DNA of 5,302 nt, taken from NCBI GenBank assembly GCA_902497215.1, contig CABVEH010000098.1:1-5302 (forward strand). Reading direction: 5' to 3'. The translations under genes were made by a program, and so were the position numbers. Below the pieces are notes generated by a model, which saw nothing but the letters and a program-made list of their open reading frames with translations, searched no databases and was not told the origin of the DNA. The DNA is from an uncultured Eggerthellaceae bacterium (GTDB taxonomy: Bacteria; Actinomycetota; Coriobacteriia; Coriobacteriales; Eggerthellaceae). Positions 1 to 4,414 of the stretch are shown one piece after another; within the stretch, counting starts at the first letter, position 1, and each line of letters begins with the position of its first letter.

Positions 1-434
1 GCCAGGGGCAGCTGCACGCCGATGACGCCCGTGGACGCCACCAGCACCTCGGATGCGGGGCAGCCCACGGCCCGTGCGACCATGTCGGCCTCGGCGGCGC
101 AGGCCTCAAGGCCCGCATCGCCCGTGGCGGCGTTGGCGTTTCCCGAGTTGATGGCCACGGCGCGCATGCATCCGTAGGAGGCGCATCCGGACGACGCGGC
201 CAGCTGGGACTTGGAGAACTGCACCGGGGCGGCGCAGAACACGTTCTTCGTGAAGGCGGCCGCGGCAGCGCAAGGCTCGTCCGCAACGACGAGCGCAAGG
301 TCGGGCTTGGACGCGTTCTTGCGGAACCCTGCGTGGACGCCGGACGCCTTGAACCCCTTGGCGGAGGAGACCCCGCCTTCGGGAAGGAAGGCGAACCCGT
401 GCCCTTCGGCGTGTGAGTCGTTGACCATGCTCAT
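1..434 (-). CDS. argJ: Bifunctional glutamate N-acetyltransferase/ornithine acetyltransferase ArgJ, N-terminal part (cut by window edge)
   Basis: ArgJ transfers the acetyl group from N-acetylornithine to glutamate, the recycling step of arginine biosynthesis in the cytoplasm. Bifunctional members can also use acetyl-CoA. The 144 visible residues contain the family hallmarks: a G-V-x-S-A-K-G-F-K-A-S-G-V start region (about 21-33), the N-S-G-N-A-N-A-x-T-G motif (96-105), and A-S-T-G-V-I-G-V-Q-L-P (133-143), whose Thr-Gly supplies the oxyanion hole in the family. The autocleavage Thr that separates the alpha and beta chains lies beyond the left edge, so activity and bifunctionality cannot be judged. 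The ATG at 434 is chosen because the argC stop (444-446) is in the same frame just upstream. An SD-like AGGCGG (445-440) overlaps that stop and sits 5 nt from the ATG. A second ATG two codons later (428) is possible. The gap to argC is 9 bp, so co-transcription and probably translational coupling are expected. Confidence 0.95.
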   Translation of the reverse strand, partial: MSMVNDSHAEGHGFAFLPEGGVSSAKGFKASGVHAGFRKNASKPDLALVVADEPCAAAAAFTKNVFCAAPVQFSKSQLAASSGCASYGCMRAVAINSGNANAATGDAGLEACAAEADMVARAVGCPASEVLVASTGVIGVQLPL

Positions 435-443
435 GGCGGCCGC

Positions 444-1511
444 CTACACCGGAAGTCCCACGGAGGCGAGCCCTGCCGCCTCGGGAAGGCCGAACACGAC
501 GTTCGCGCACTGAACCGCCTGGCCTGCCGCGCCTTTGCAGAGGTTGTCTATGGCGCCGACGGCGACAAGGCTGTTGGTGCGGGGGTCGAAGGCGACGCCG
601 ACGTGCGCATGGTTGGTGCCCACCACCGATGACGTCTTGGGGAAGACGCCTTCCGGCATGACGTCGAGGAATGCGCATCCCTCGTAGAAGCCTTCGTAAA
701 GCTCGACGAAGTCGGCCGTGGAGCCCAGGCCGCACCCCTCGCCGAGCGGGATGGTGACCGTGGACAGGAGGCCGCGGTTAAGCGGCGCCAGATGCGGCGT
801 GAACACGATGCGGCCGGGAAGCCCGAGTATCTGCTCGATTTCCGGCGTATGCCTGTGCGTGGTGACGCCGTACGCCTCGAGGTTGTCGTTCGCGAAGCAG
901 AAATGCGTGCGCTCGGTCGCCTTCTTGCCCGCGCCCGTGACGCCTGATATGGCGTCGACCACCACCGTCGCGCCGTCGCGCACCAGCCCCGCGCGGACGG
1001 CAGGGGCCGCAGCGAGCGAAGTGGCGGTGGGATAGCAGCCCGCGCATGCAACGAGCGCGGGAGAGCCCTGGCGCACAGCGTCCGCAGCGTCTTCCAGCGC
1101 CTGCGGGAACAGTTCGGGAAGCCCGAACGCGGCGGAGGCCAGAAGATCGGACTGCGTGTGCGCGGCGTCGTAGTAGCTTTCGTAGACGGCGGCGTCCTTC
1201 AGCCGGAAGTCGGCCGACAGGTCGACCACCGTGACCCCGGATGCAAGCAGCTCCGGTGCGTGCTTCAACGCCGCCGTGTGCGGGACGGCCAGGAACGCGA
1301 CGTCAAGCGAGGACATGTCGGCCTCGCCGTTGCTTTGGAAGACGAGGTCGGTATGGCCCGAAAATGCGGGGTACGCCTTTGCAAGCGGCGTTTCGGCCAA
1401 TGCGTCCGAGGTTACCGCGCAGAGGTCGAACCCTGGATGCTGGAGCAGGATGCGCGCCAGCTCGATGCCGGCGAATCCTGCGCCTCCAACGATTCCAGCC
1501 TTGTATGTCAT
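444..1511 (-). CDS. argC: N-acetyl-gamma-glutamyl-phosphate reductase ArgC
   Basis: ArgC reduces N-acetyl-glutamyl-5-phosphate to the semialdehyde with NADPH, the third step of arginine biosynthesis. The 355-residue product has the usual length for the family. Visible motifs: the Rossmann loop G-I-V-G-G-A-G-F-A-G (6-15), the catalytic cysteine in A-G-C-Y-P-T (Cys159), S-G-V-T-G-A-G (189-195), the histidine motif H-R-H-T-P-E-I (219-225), P-H-L-A-P-L-N-R-G (239-247) and the C-terminal I-D-N-L-C-K-G-A-A-G-Q-A-V-Q (321-334). The ATG at 1511 is chosen because homology begins there and an AAGGA SD lies 9 nt upstream. The frame stays open upstream to 1937, but that extension has no ArgC-like sequence and runs through the regulatory region. 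This is the first gene of the argC-argJ unit. It is preceded by a leader that may carry an attenuator (see 1528-1574 and 1661-1696). Confidence 0.97.
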   Translation of the reverse strand: MTYKAGIVGGAGFAGIELARILLQHPGFDLCAVTSDALAETPLAKAYPAFSGHTDLVFQSNGEADMSSLDVAFLAVPHTAALKHAPELLASGVTVVDLSADFRLKDAAVYESYYDAAHTQSDLLASAAFGLPELFPQALEDAADAVRQGSPALVACAGCYPTATSLAAAPAVRAGLVRDGATVVVDAISGVTGAGKKATERTHFCFANDNLEAYGVTTHRHTPEIEQILGLPGRIVFTPHLAPLNRGLLSTVTIPLGEGCGLGSTADFVELYEGFYEGCAFLDVMPEGVFPKTSSVVGTNHAHVGVAFDPRTNSLVAVGAIDNLCKGAAGQAVQCANVVFGLPEAAGLASVGLPV

Positions 1512-1527
1512 GAGTATCAGTCCTTCG

Positions 1528-1574
1528 AAAAAAAAGCAGTGCCAACGGGAATGCAGCGGCAAAGGGGCCGCTTT
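1528..1574 (-). terminator. Candidate attenuator terminator in the argC leader (hairpin plus T8)
   Basis: On the minus strand, just before the argC SD, a run of eight T (1535-1528) follows sequence that can fold by eye. AAAGCGG (1574-1568) can pair with CTGCTTT (1539-1533), with one G-U pair. Inside this, TGCC (1561-1558) can pair with GGCA (1543-1540), leaving five T after the stem. A competing local hairpin, AGCGGC/GCCGCT (1572-1567 with 1560-1555, loop of 6), would destroy that stem. A premature terminator that alternates with another fold is what an attenuator needs. The stem is interrupted by a one-sided 6-nt bulge and energies were not calculated, so the T8 may have another role, such as keeping the ribosome site unstructured. 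Confidence 0.3.
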
Positions 1575-1583
1575 AGCCTTTGA

Positions 1584-1650
1584 GAAGCTTTGCGCGAACA
1601 GCCTATGGGATGGCTTGGGAAATGCGCACGCGAAGCGCGCAGAAGCCTTC
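1584..1650 (-). promoter_or_regulatory. Mutually exclusive RNA pairings in the argC leader
   Basis: In the minus-strand RNA, TGCGCGC (1641-1635) and GTGCGCA (1629-1623) form a 7-bp hairpin with a 5-nt loop. One of its pairs is G-U on this strand but A-C on the opposite strand, so the fold is better in the argC transcript. The same 5' arm lies inside a segment (1650-1636) that can instead pair with CGCGCAAAGCTTC (1596-1584): TGCGCG/CGCGCA, CTT/AAG and GAAG/CTTC, 13 pairs with two single-base bulges. The two folds cannot coexist. The switch point lies 11-38 nt downstream of the leader-peptide stop, a suitable distance for control by a stalled ribosome. How it would connect to the hairpin at 1528-1574 is not clear from inspection. 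Confidence 0.3.
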
Positions 1651-1660
1651 GGCTGCCGCG

Positions 1661-1696
1661 CTAGAGACGTCGTCGGGGATTGGCAGGAGCATGCAT
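1661..1696 (-). CDS. Putative 11-residue arginine leader peptide (MHAPANPRRRL)
   Basis: An 11-codon ORF lies 149 nt upstream of the argC start on the same strand. It reads Met-His-Ala-Pro-Ala-Asn-Pro-Arg-Arg-Arg-Leu and ends at a TAG at 1663-1661. The three consecutive arginine codons, CGA CGA CGT at 1675-1667, fall near the end. Clusters of the end-product amino acid in a short ORF ahead of a biosynthetic operon are the hallmark of ribosome-mediated attenuation, as in trp, his and leu leaders. CGA is commonly a slow codon, which would sharpen the response. Downstream lie alternative hairpins and a T8 tract before the argC SD. Against it: no clear SD precedes the ATG (only CGGGCCGTCTTCGGCC), so translation would be weak or need another initiation mode. 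Short Arg runs also arise easily in GC-rich DNA. Confidence 0.45.
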   Translation of the reverse strand: MHAPANPRRRL

Positions 1697-1738
1697 GGCC
1701 GAAGACGGCCCGATGAAGTATGCATATGACTCGAATGT
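1691..1738. promoter_or_regulatory. Candidate operator region: two ATGCAT palindromes and a TGAC-N6-GTCA inverted repeat
   Basis: Two perfect ATGCAT palindromes stand at 1691-1696 and 1720-1725, with centres 29 bp apart, about three helical turns. Next to the second is TGAC-TCGAAT-GTCA (1725-1738). ArgR operators (ARG boxes) are short imperfect palindromes. The E. coli/Bacillus type has TGA...TCA ends, and the Streptomyces type, as I recall it, carries ATGCAT-like halves. The minus strand CCATGCATGC (1698-1689) fits the latter, but its other half is poor. The position between the divergent promoters and argC suits an arginine repressor site. The first palindrome overlaps the start of the putative leader peptide. 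The match is partial and no ArgR gene is visible. Confidence 0.3.
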
Positions 1739-1759
1739 CACGAAATGCCCCCGCTTCTT

Positions 1760-1790
1760 GCACCGAAGGAAGATGTGTGCCTTCGGATGC
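1760..1790. repeat. Inverted repeat/hairpin in the divergent leader region
   Basis: CCGAAGG (1763-1769) and CCTTCGG (1780-1786) are perfect reverse complements around a 10-nt loop. Allowing a single bulged A (1787), the stem extends outward by GCA/TGC to 10 pairs (1760-1769 with 1780-1790). Neither strand has a T-run after it, so it is not an intrinsic terminator. If the argC promoter is the one at 1813-1842, this hairpin is in the 5' part of the argC leader RNA, upstream of the putative leader peptide. It could be an RNA element or a DNA-binding site. No function can be assigned. Confidence 0.5.
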
Positions 1791-1808
1791 TACCATGTTC
1801 GTTCGAGT

Positions 1809-1817
1809 TGGTATTCT
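1809..1817 (+). promoter_or_regulatory. Possible extended -10 promoter for the gshA-type ligase gene
   Basis: TG-G-TATTCT (TG at 1809-1810, hexamer 1812-1817) resembles an extended -10 element. It would place a start near 1824, about 43 nt before the ligase ATG. No good -35 hexamer stands at the expected distance, which extended -10 promoters can tolerate. The hexamer matches the consensus at four of six positions. Confidence 0.3.
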
Positions 1818-1842
1818 ACACGAGTTCTGCAAAATGTTCCAA
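1813..1842 (-). promoter_or_regulatory. Candidate promoter for the argC leader transcript
   Basis: On the minus strand, TTGGAA (1842-1837) and TAGAAT (1818-1813) are separated by 18 bp. They match the -35 and -10 consensus at four and five of six positions. Transcription would begin near 1806, giving a leader of about 295 nt that contains the hairpin at 1760-1790, the putative Arg leader peptide and the attenuator-like structures. The -10 overlaps the plus-strand -10-like TATTCT at 1812-1817. A weaker alternative, GTGACA (1741-1736) with CATACT nearby, has poor spacing. Confidence 0.35.
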
Positions 1843-1866
1843 GTTGCAGCGAAACGGAGAGCCAGG

Positions 1867-3123
1867 ATGAGAACCAAGCAGCCTAAAAGGCGCGAGAACG
1901 TCGACGCGATAGTCGAATACTTCGAAAGCGGCGTCAAGGACGAGGCGAAAGCGATAGGAATCGAGCTGGAGCATACGCTGGTGAAGGGCGATGGCGAGCC
2001 TGTCGCCTATTCCGACGAGTTCGGGCAGCGGTGGCTGCTGGAGCGCCTGTCGCCGGAATACGACAGCGAGATACGCTCGAGCGCGGGAAACCTGATAGGC
2101 CTTCTGCGGAAGGGGGCTTCGATAACGCTGGAGCCCGCCGCCCAGGTAGAGCTTTCCGCCGGGCCCTTCGACAGCCTTCAGGACGCCAAGCGCGAGTTCC
2201 TGCAGTTCGAGGAGCGGCTGGAAGACGAGCTTGACCCGCATGACGTTCAGCTTCTGACGCCGGGTTATCACCCCACAATGCGGGCCGTGGACCTGCAGCT
2301 TATCCCCAAGAGGCGCTACGAGTTCATGAACAGCTACCTGGGCGCCATATCGATGTTCGGCATATGCATGATGCGCGGAAGCGCGGCGACGCAGGTGTCG
2401 ATAGACTACACGTCGATAGACGACTGCCTGCGCAAGATGCGGCTGGCATGCGCCTGCGTGCCCGTGTTGTCGCTGATCTGCGACAACACCCCCGTGTTCG
2501 AAGGCGACGTGCGGCCCCATCAGCTGATGCGTACAGAGGTGTGGGAGAAGTGCGACCCCGACCGGTGCATGATCGTCCCTGGGATGATGGACGAAGGGTT
2601 CACGCTTGAGGAATACGCGGAATACATCCTGGACACGCCGGCGATCGTCGAGATGGTCGACGGGCGGGAGGAGTTCACCGAGAAGACGTTCGGAGAGATA
2701 TTCGCGGACGAGGCGATGACGCATGACGACGTGGAGCACGCGCTTTCGATGTTCTTCAACGACGTGCGCCTGAAGACGTACATAGAGATCCGGCCGGCCG
2801 ACGCGATGCCCGTGGAGTGCGCGATCGCCTATGCCGCCCTGATAAAGGGCCTCTTCTACGACAAGGCCTCGCTGGACGCCATGGACGACCTGTTCCGCGG
2901 CGTGGGGGCCAAGGACGTGGCGGCCGCGAAGGCGTCGCTGATGGCCGACGGATACGCAGGCAAGGTTTACGGACATGCCGCCTCGGTCGTGGCCGACGAG
3001 CTGGTCAGCATAGCGCGCACGGGTCTTTCGGATTCGGACGCGGCCCTGCTCGAGCCCATCGCAGAGCTGGTCGCGAACAGGGTGACGCTTGCGGACATCG
3101 CATTGGAAGACGCGGGACAGTAG
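1867..3123 (+). CDS. gshA: Glutamate-cysteine ligase, GCS2 family (gamma-glutamylcysteine synthetase)
   Basis: This cytoplasmic enzyme would join L-glutamate and L-cysteine with ATP to give gamma-glutamylcysteine. The 418-residue product fits the GCS2 (plant/actinobacterial) type. Visible motifs: G-I-E-L-E (31-35), whose acidic residues are likely metal/substrate ligands, L-E-P-A-A-Q-V-E-L-S-A-G-P (88-100), G-S-A-A-T-Q-V-S-I-D-Y (171-181), M-R-T-E-V-W-E-K-C-D-P-D-R (221-233) and Y-I-E-I-R-P-A-D-A-M-P (305-315). The C-terminal region from about 340 is helical and alanine-rich. The ATG at 1867 is chosen because GGAGA (1856-1860) lies 6 nt upstream. The frame is open back to 1720, but that stretch is the regulatory region and has low-quality coding character. 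It is followed 8 bp later by a SlyD-like gene, probably in one operon. No glutathione synthetase is adjacent. An EgtA-like role in ergothioneine synthesis is an alternative, with no supporting neighbours visible. Confidence 0.88.
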   Translation: MRTKQPKRRENVDAIVEYFESGVKDEAKAIGIELEHTLVKGDGEPVAYSDEFGQRWLLERLSPEYDSEIRSSAGNLIGLLRKGASITLEPAAQVELSAGPFDSLQDAKREFLQFEERLEDELDPHDVQLLTPGYHPTMRAVDLQLIPKRRYEFMNSYLGAISMFGICMMRGSAATQVSIDYTSIDDCLRKMRLACACVPVLSLICDNTPVFEGDVRPHQLMRTEVWEKCDPDRCMIVPGMMDEGFTLEEYAEYILDTPAIVEMVDGREEFTEKTFGEIFADEAMTHDDVEHALSMFFNDVRLKTYIEIRPADAMPVECAIAYAALIKGLFYDKASLDAMDDLFRGVGAKDVAAAKASLMADGYAGKVYGHAASVVADELVSIARTGLSDSDAALLEPIAELVANRVTLADIALEDAGQ

Positions 3124-3131
3124 GAGGAAAG

Positions 3132-3566
3132 ATGAGCAACGAAGGAAAGCTGGTAAAGGTCCACTACAAGGGCACGCTCGACGACGGCGAGGTGTTCGAT
3201 TCGTCGTACGACCACAACGAGCCGATCGAGTTCACCTGCATGGCGGGGCAGATGATCAAGGGCTTCGACGAGGCCGTGCGCGACATGGAGGTGGGCGAGA
3301 AGAAGACGATCCACCTCGAGCCCGAAGAAGCCTATGGCGAGCGGAACGAAGAGCTGATCCAGACCATTCCGCTGGACCGGATACCGAACTCGGCCGACCT
3401 GCCCGATAGCGGGACGATCTACTTCCAGGGGCCTGACGGCATGCCCATCCCGGCCGAGGTCGTCGGCAAGAAGGACGGCAACGTCACCTTCGACATGAAC
3501 CACCCCATGGCAGGCAAGCCGCTGAACTTCGAGCTGGAGCTCGTGGAGGTCGCGGACCCCGAATAG
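3132..3566 (+). CDS. slyD: SlyD-like FKBP-type peptidyl-prolyl cis-trans isomerase
   Basis: A 144-residue folding helper that isomerises X-Pro bonds and has chaperone activity in SlyD relatives. The N-terminal FKBP segment shows V-K-V-H-Y-K-G-T-L-D-D-G-E-V-F-D-S-S (8-25) and G-Q-M-I-K-G-F-D-E-A-V (39-49). The insert-in-flap region lies at about 67-122. The SlyD-type closing motif N-H-P-M-A-G-K-P-L-N-F-E (123-134) completes the FKBP fold. There is no signal peptide, so it is cytoplasmic. The long His/Cys-rich metal-binding tail of E. coli SlyD is absent: the protein stops at A-D-P-E, so a role in nickel delivery is not supported. AGGAGG (3122-3127) overlaps the stop codon of the ligase gene and sits 4 nt from the ATG, indicating co-transcription and probable translational coupling. 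The link to the ligase may be only operonic convenience. Confidence 0.93.
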   Translation: MSNEGKLVKVHYKGTLDDGEVFDSSYDHNEPIEFTCMAGQMIKGFDEAVRDMEVGEKKTIHLEPEEAYGERNEELIQTIPLDRIPNSADLPDSGTIYFQGPDGMPIPAEVVGKKDGNVTFDMNHPMAGKPLNFELELVEVADPE

Positions 3567-3569
3567 CAC

Positions 3570-3603
3570 GGGTGTGCCATTAGAACACATCTAATGGCAC
3601 ATT
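3570..3603 (+). terminator. Palindromic hairpin after slyD (left copy); likely terminator
   Basis: TGTGCCATTAGA (3573-3584) and TCTAATGGCACA (3590-3601) form a perfect 12-bp stem with loop ACACA, and two G-U pairs can extend it outward. It starts 3 bp after the slyD stop. A T5 run within a 16-nt pyrimidine tract (3615-3630) follows, but only after an 11-nt gap, so this is not a textbook intrinsic terminator. Its position between convergent genes makes transcript termination or 3'-end protection the most likely role. Confidence 0.55.
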
Positions 3604-3641
3604 GGCCTGCGACGTTTTTCTTTCCTTCTCGGACCACACAA

Positions 3642-3674
3642 GGTGTGCCATTAGATGTGTTCTAATGGCACACC
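3642..3674 (-). terminator. Palindromic hairpin after the GXGXG gene (right copy); likely terminator
   Basis: GGTGTGCCATTAGA (3642-3655) and TCTAATGGCACACC (3661-3674) form a perfect 14-bp stem with loop TGTGT. On the minus strand it begins directly after the stop codon of the GXGXG gene (3677-3675). What follows on that strand is TTGTGTGGTCC, without a T-run, so classic intrinsic termination is not supported. The convergent position still suggests a 3'-end function. Confidence 0.5.
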
Positions 3675-4412
3675 CTAATTCGCGTACATGCTGGCGTACG
3701 GGCGCGAGGTGGCCGGGCGCAGCTTGAAGAACGATGCGGCCTCGGCAGGGTCGGGGCAGTCGGTTTCGCCTTCGAAATGCTGCGCATACTCGCTCAGCAG
3801 CCCCTGGACCGTGGCGATGTCGTCGTCGTTCAAGGACTCCTGGACGAGGCCTTCCGCAACCATGTCGTCAGGCAGCTTGTGACGCAGGTAGATGACCCCA
3901 CCGTGCATGCCTGTGGCGATGTATTCGCCCGGACGGCCCAAGAGCAGTATGACGCCGCCTGCCATGTACTCGCCTAGGAAGCTTCCCGCGTCGCCCCCGA
4001 TGACGATGACCGGGCAGCGGTTCTCGTACTGCTTCATGTGTATGCCGACCCTCCACCCGCTGTCGTCCCGGATGACGATGCGTCCTCCGCGCATGGCGTA
4101 CCCTGCTGCGTCGCCGCATCGCCCATGTACGACCACAAGTCCCCCGTTCATGGTGTTGCCTATCTGGTCCTGCACGTTTCCGAAGACCTCGATCTGGCCG
4201 CCGTCCATGTAGCAGGCCATGTCGTTGCCGGGTGTTCCGTGGATTTCCAGCCGCTTGCCTTCGGGCATGGTGCATCCGATGTAGCGCTGCGCGAACACGT
4301 CGTTCAGTTGCACGACGTCGGCGTCTTCCAAGGCGCGGCGTATCTCCTCGTTGGCTTCCTTGAAATGGCTGGTGCCCAAGCTTAGCTGTGCGGTGCTTGC
4401 GTTGGTTTCCAT
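3675..4412 (-). CDS. Stand-alone GXGXG-domain protein, glutamate synthase large-subunit C-terminal domain (split GltB, GltB3-like)
   Basis: The 245-residue protein corresponds to the right-handed beta-helix (GXGXG) domain that ends the large subunit of ordinary glutamate synthase. There it is structural, packing between the amidotransferase and FMN domains. Repeated turns are visible from about 57 to 176: G-T-P-G-N-D (59-64), M-D-G-G-Q-I-E-V-F-G-N (69-79), M-N-G-G-L-V-V-V-H-G (88-97), M-R-G-G-R-I-V-I (108-115), G-E-Y-M-A-G-G-V-I-L-L-L-G (147-159) and M-H-G-G-V-I-Y-L (169-176). As a separate protein it matches the archaeal/clostridial split form, with amidotransferase and FMN domains encoded by other genes. 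FwdC of formylmethanofuran dehydrogenase shares the fold but is less likely here. The ATG at 4412 has GGAGG 7 nt upstream, inside the 3' end of the preceding gene. Upstream open frame to 5036 belongs to that gene's DNA and is not coding. Confidence 0.9.
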   Translation of the reverse strand: METNASTAQLSLGTSHFKEANEEIRRALEDADVVQLNDVFAQRYIGCTMPEGKRLEIHGTPGNDMACYMDGGQIEVFGNVQDQIGNTMNGGLVVVHGRCGDAAGYAMRGGRIVIRDDSGWRVGIHMKQYENRCPVIVIGGDAGSFLGEYMAGGVILLLGRPGEYIATGMHGGVIYLRHKLPDDMVAEGLVQESLNDDDIATVQGLLSEYAQHFEGETDCPDPAEAASFFKLRPATSRPYASMYAN

Positions 4413-4414
4413 TT

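Larger units (their letters stand above)
3570..3675. repeat. 32-bp inverted repeat pair, each arm itself a palindrome
   Basis: Positions 3570-3601 and 3644-3675 are exact reverse complements over 32 bp, separated by 42 bp, and each arm is itself a stem-loop. The loops ACACA (3585-3589) and TGTGT (3656-3660) are complementary. As RNA or single-stranded DNA, the region can form two hairpins (with possible loop-loop pairing) or one 32-bp hairpin. The arms are AT-richer than the genes around them. The layout is like a pair of inverted palindromic units (BIME/REP-like) or a miniature element with long terminal inverted repeats. No target-site duplication is evident at the edges. Confidence 0.93.

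Noticed and set aside
1512..1700. T-box riboswitch in the argC leader
   Set aside because: The conserved T-box sequence (AGGGTGGNACCGCG-like) is not found in the minus-strand leader.
1720..1866. N-terminal extension of the ligase by 49 residues
   Set aside because: The stretch overlaps promoter-like and palindromic DNA, lacks family similarity, and ATG 1867 has a well-placed SD.
1512..1937. N-terminal extension of ArgC by 142 residues (frame open to 1937)
   Set aside because: The extension has no ArgC-like sequence, runs over the divergent region into the ligase gene, and the family start with a good SD is at 1511.
1816..2976. 386-codon open frame on the minus strand opposite the ligase
   Set aside because: It is low-complexity, His/Arg/Val-rich, with no recognisable domain, and lies antisense to a clear conserved gene. 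Long antisense frames are common in GC-rich genomes.
3570..3675. CRISPR repeats
   Set aside because: There are only two copies, in inverted rather than direct orientation, and no spacer array or cas gene.
3570..3675. Insertion sequence
   Set aside because: There is no transposase and no evident target-site duplication. The 42-bp interior is too short to encode anything.
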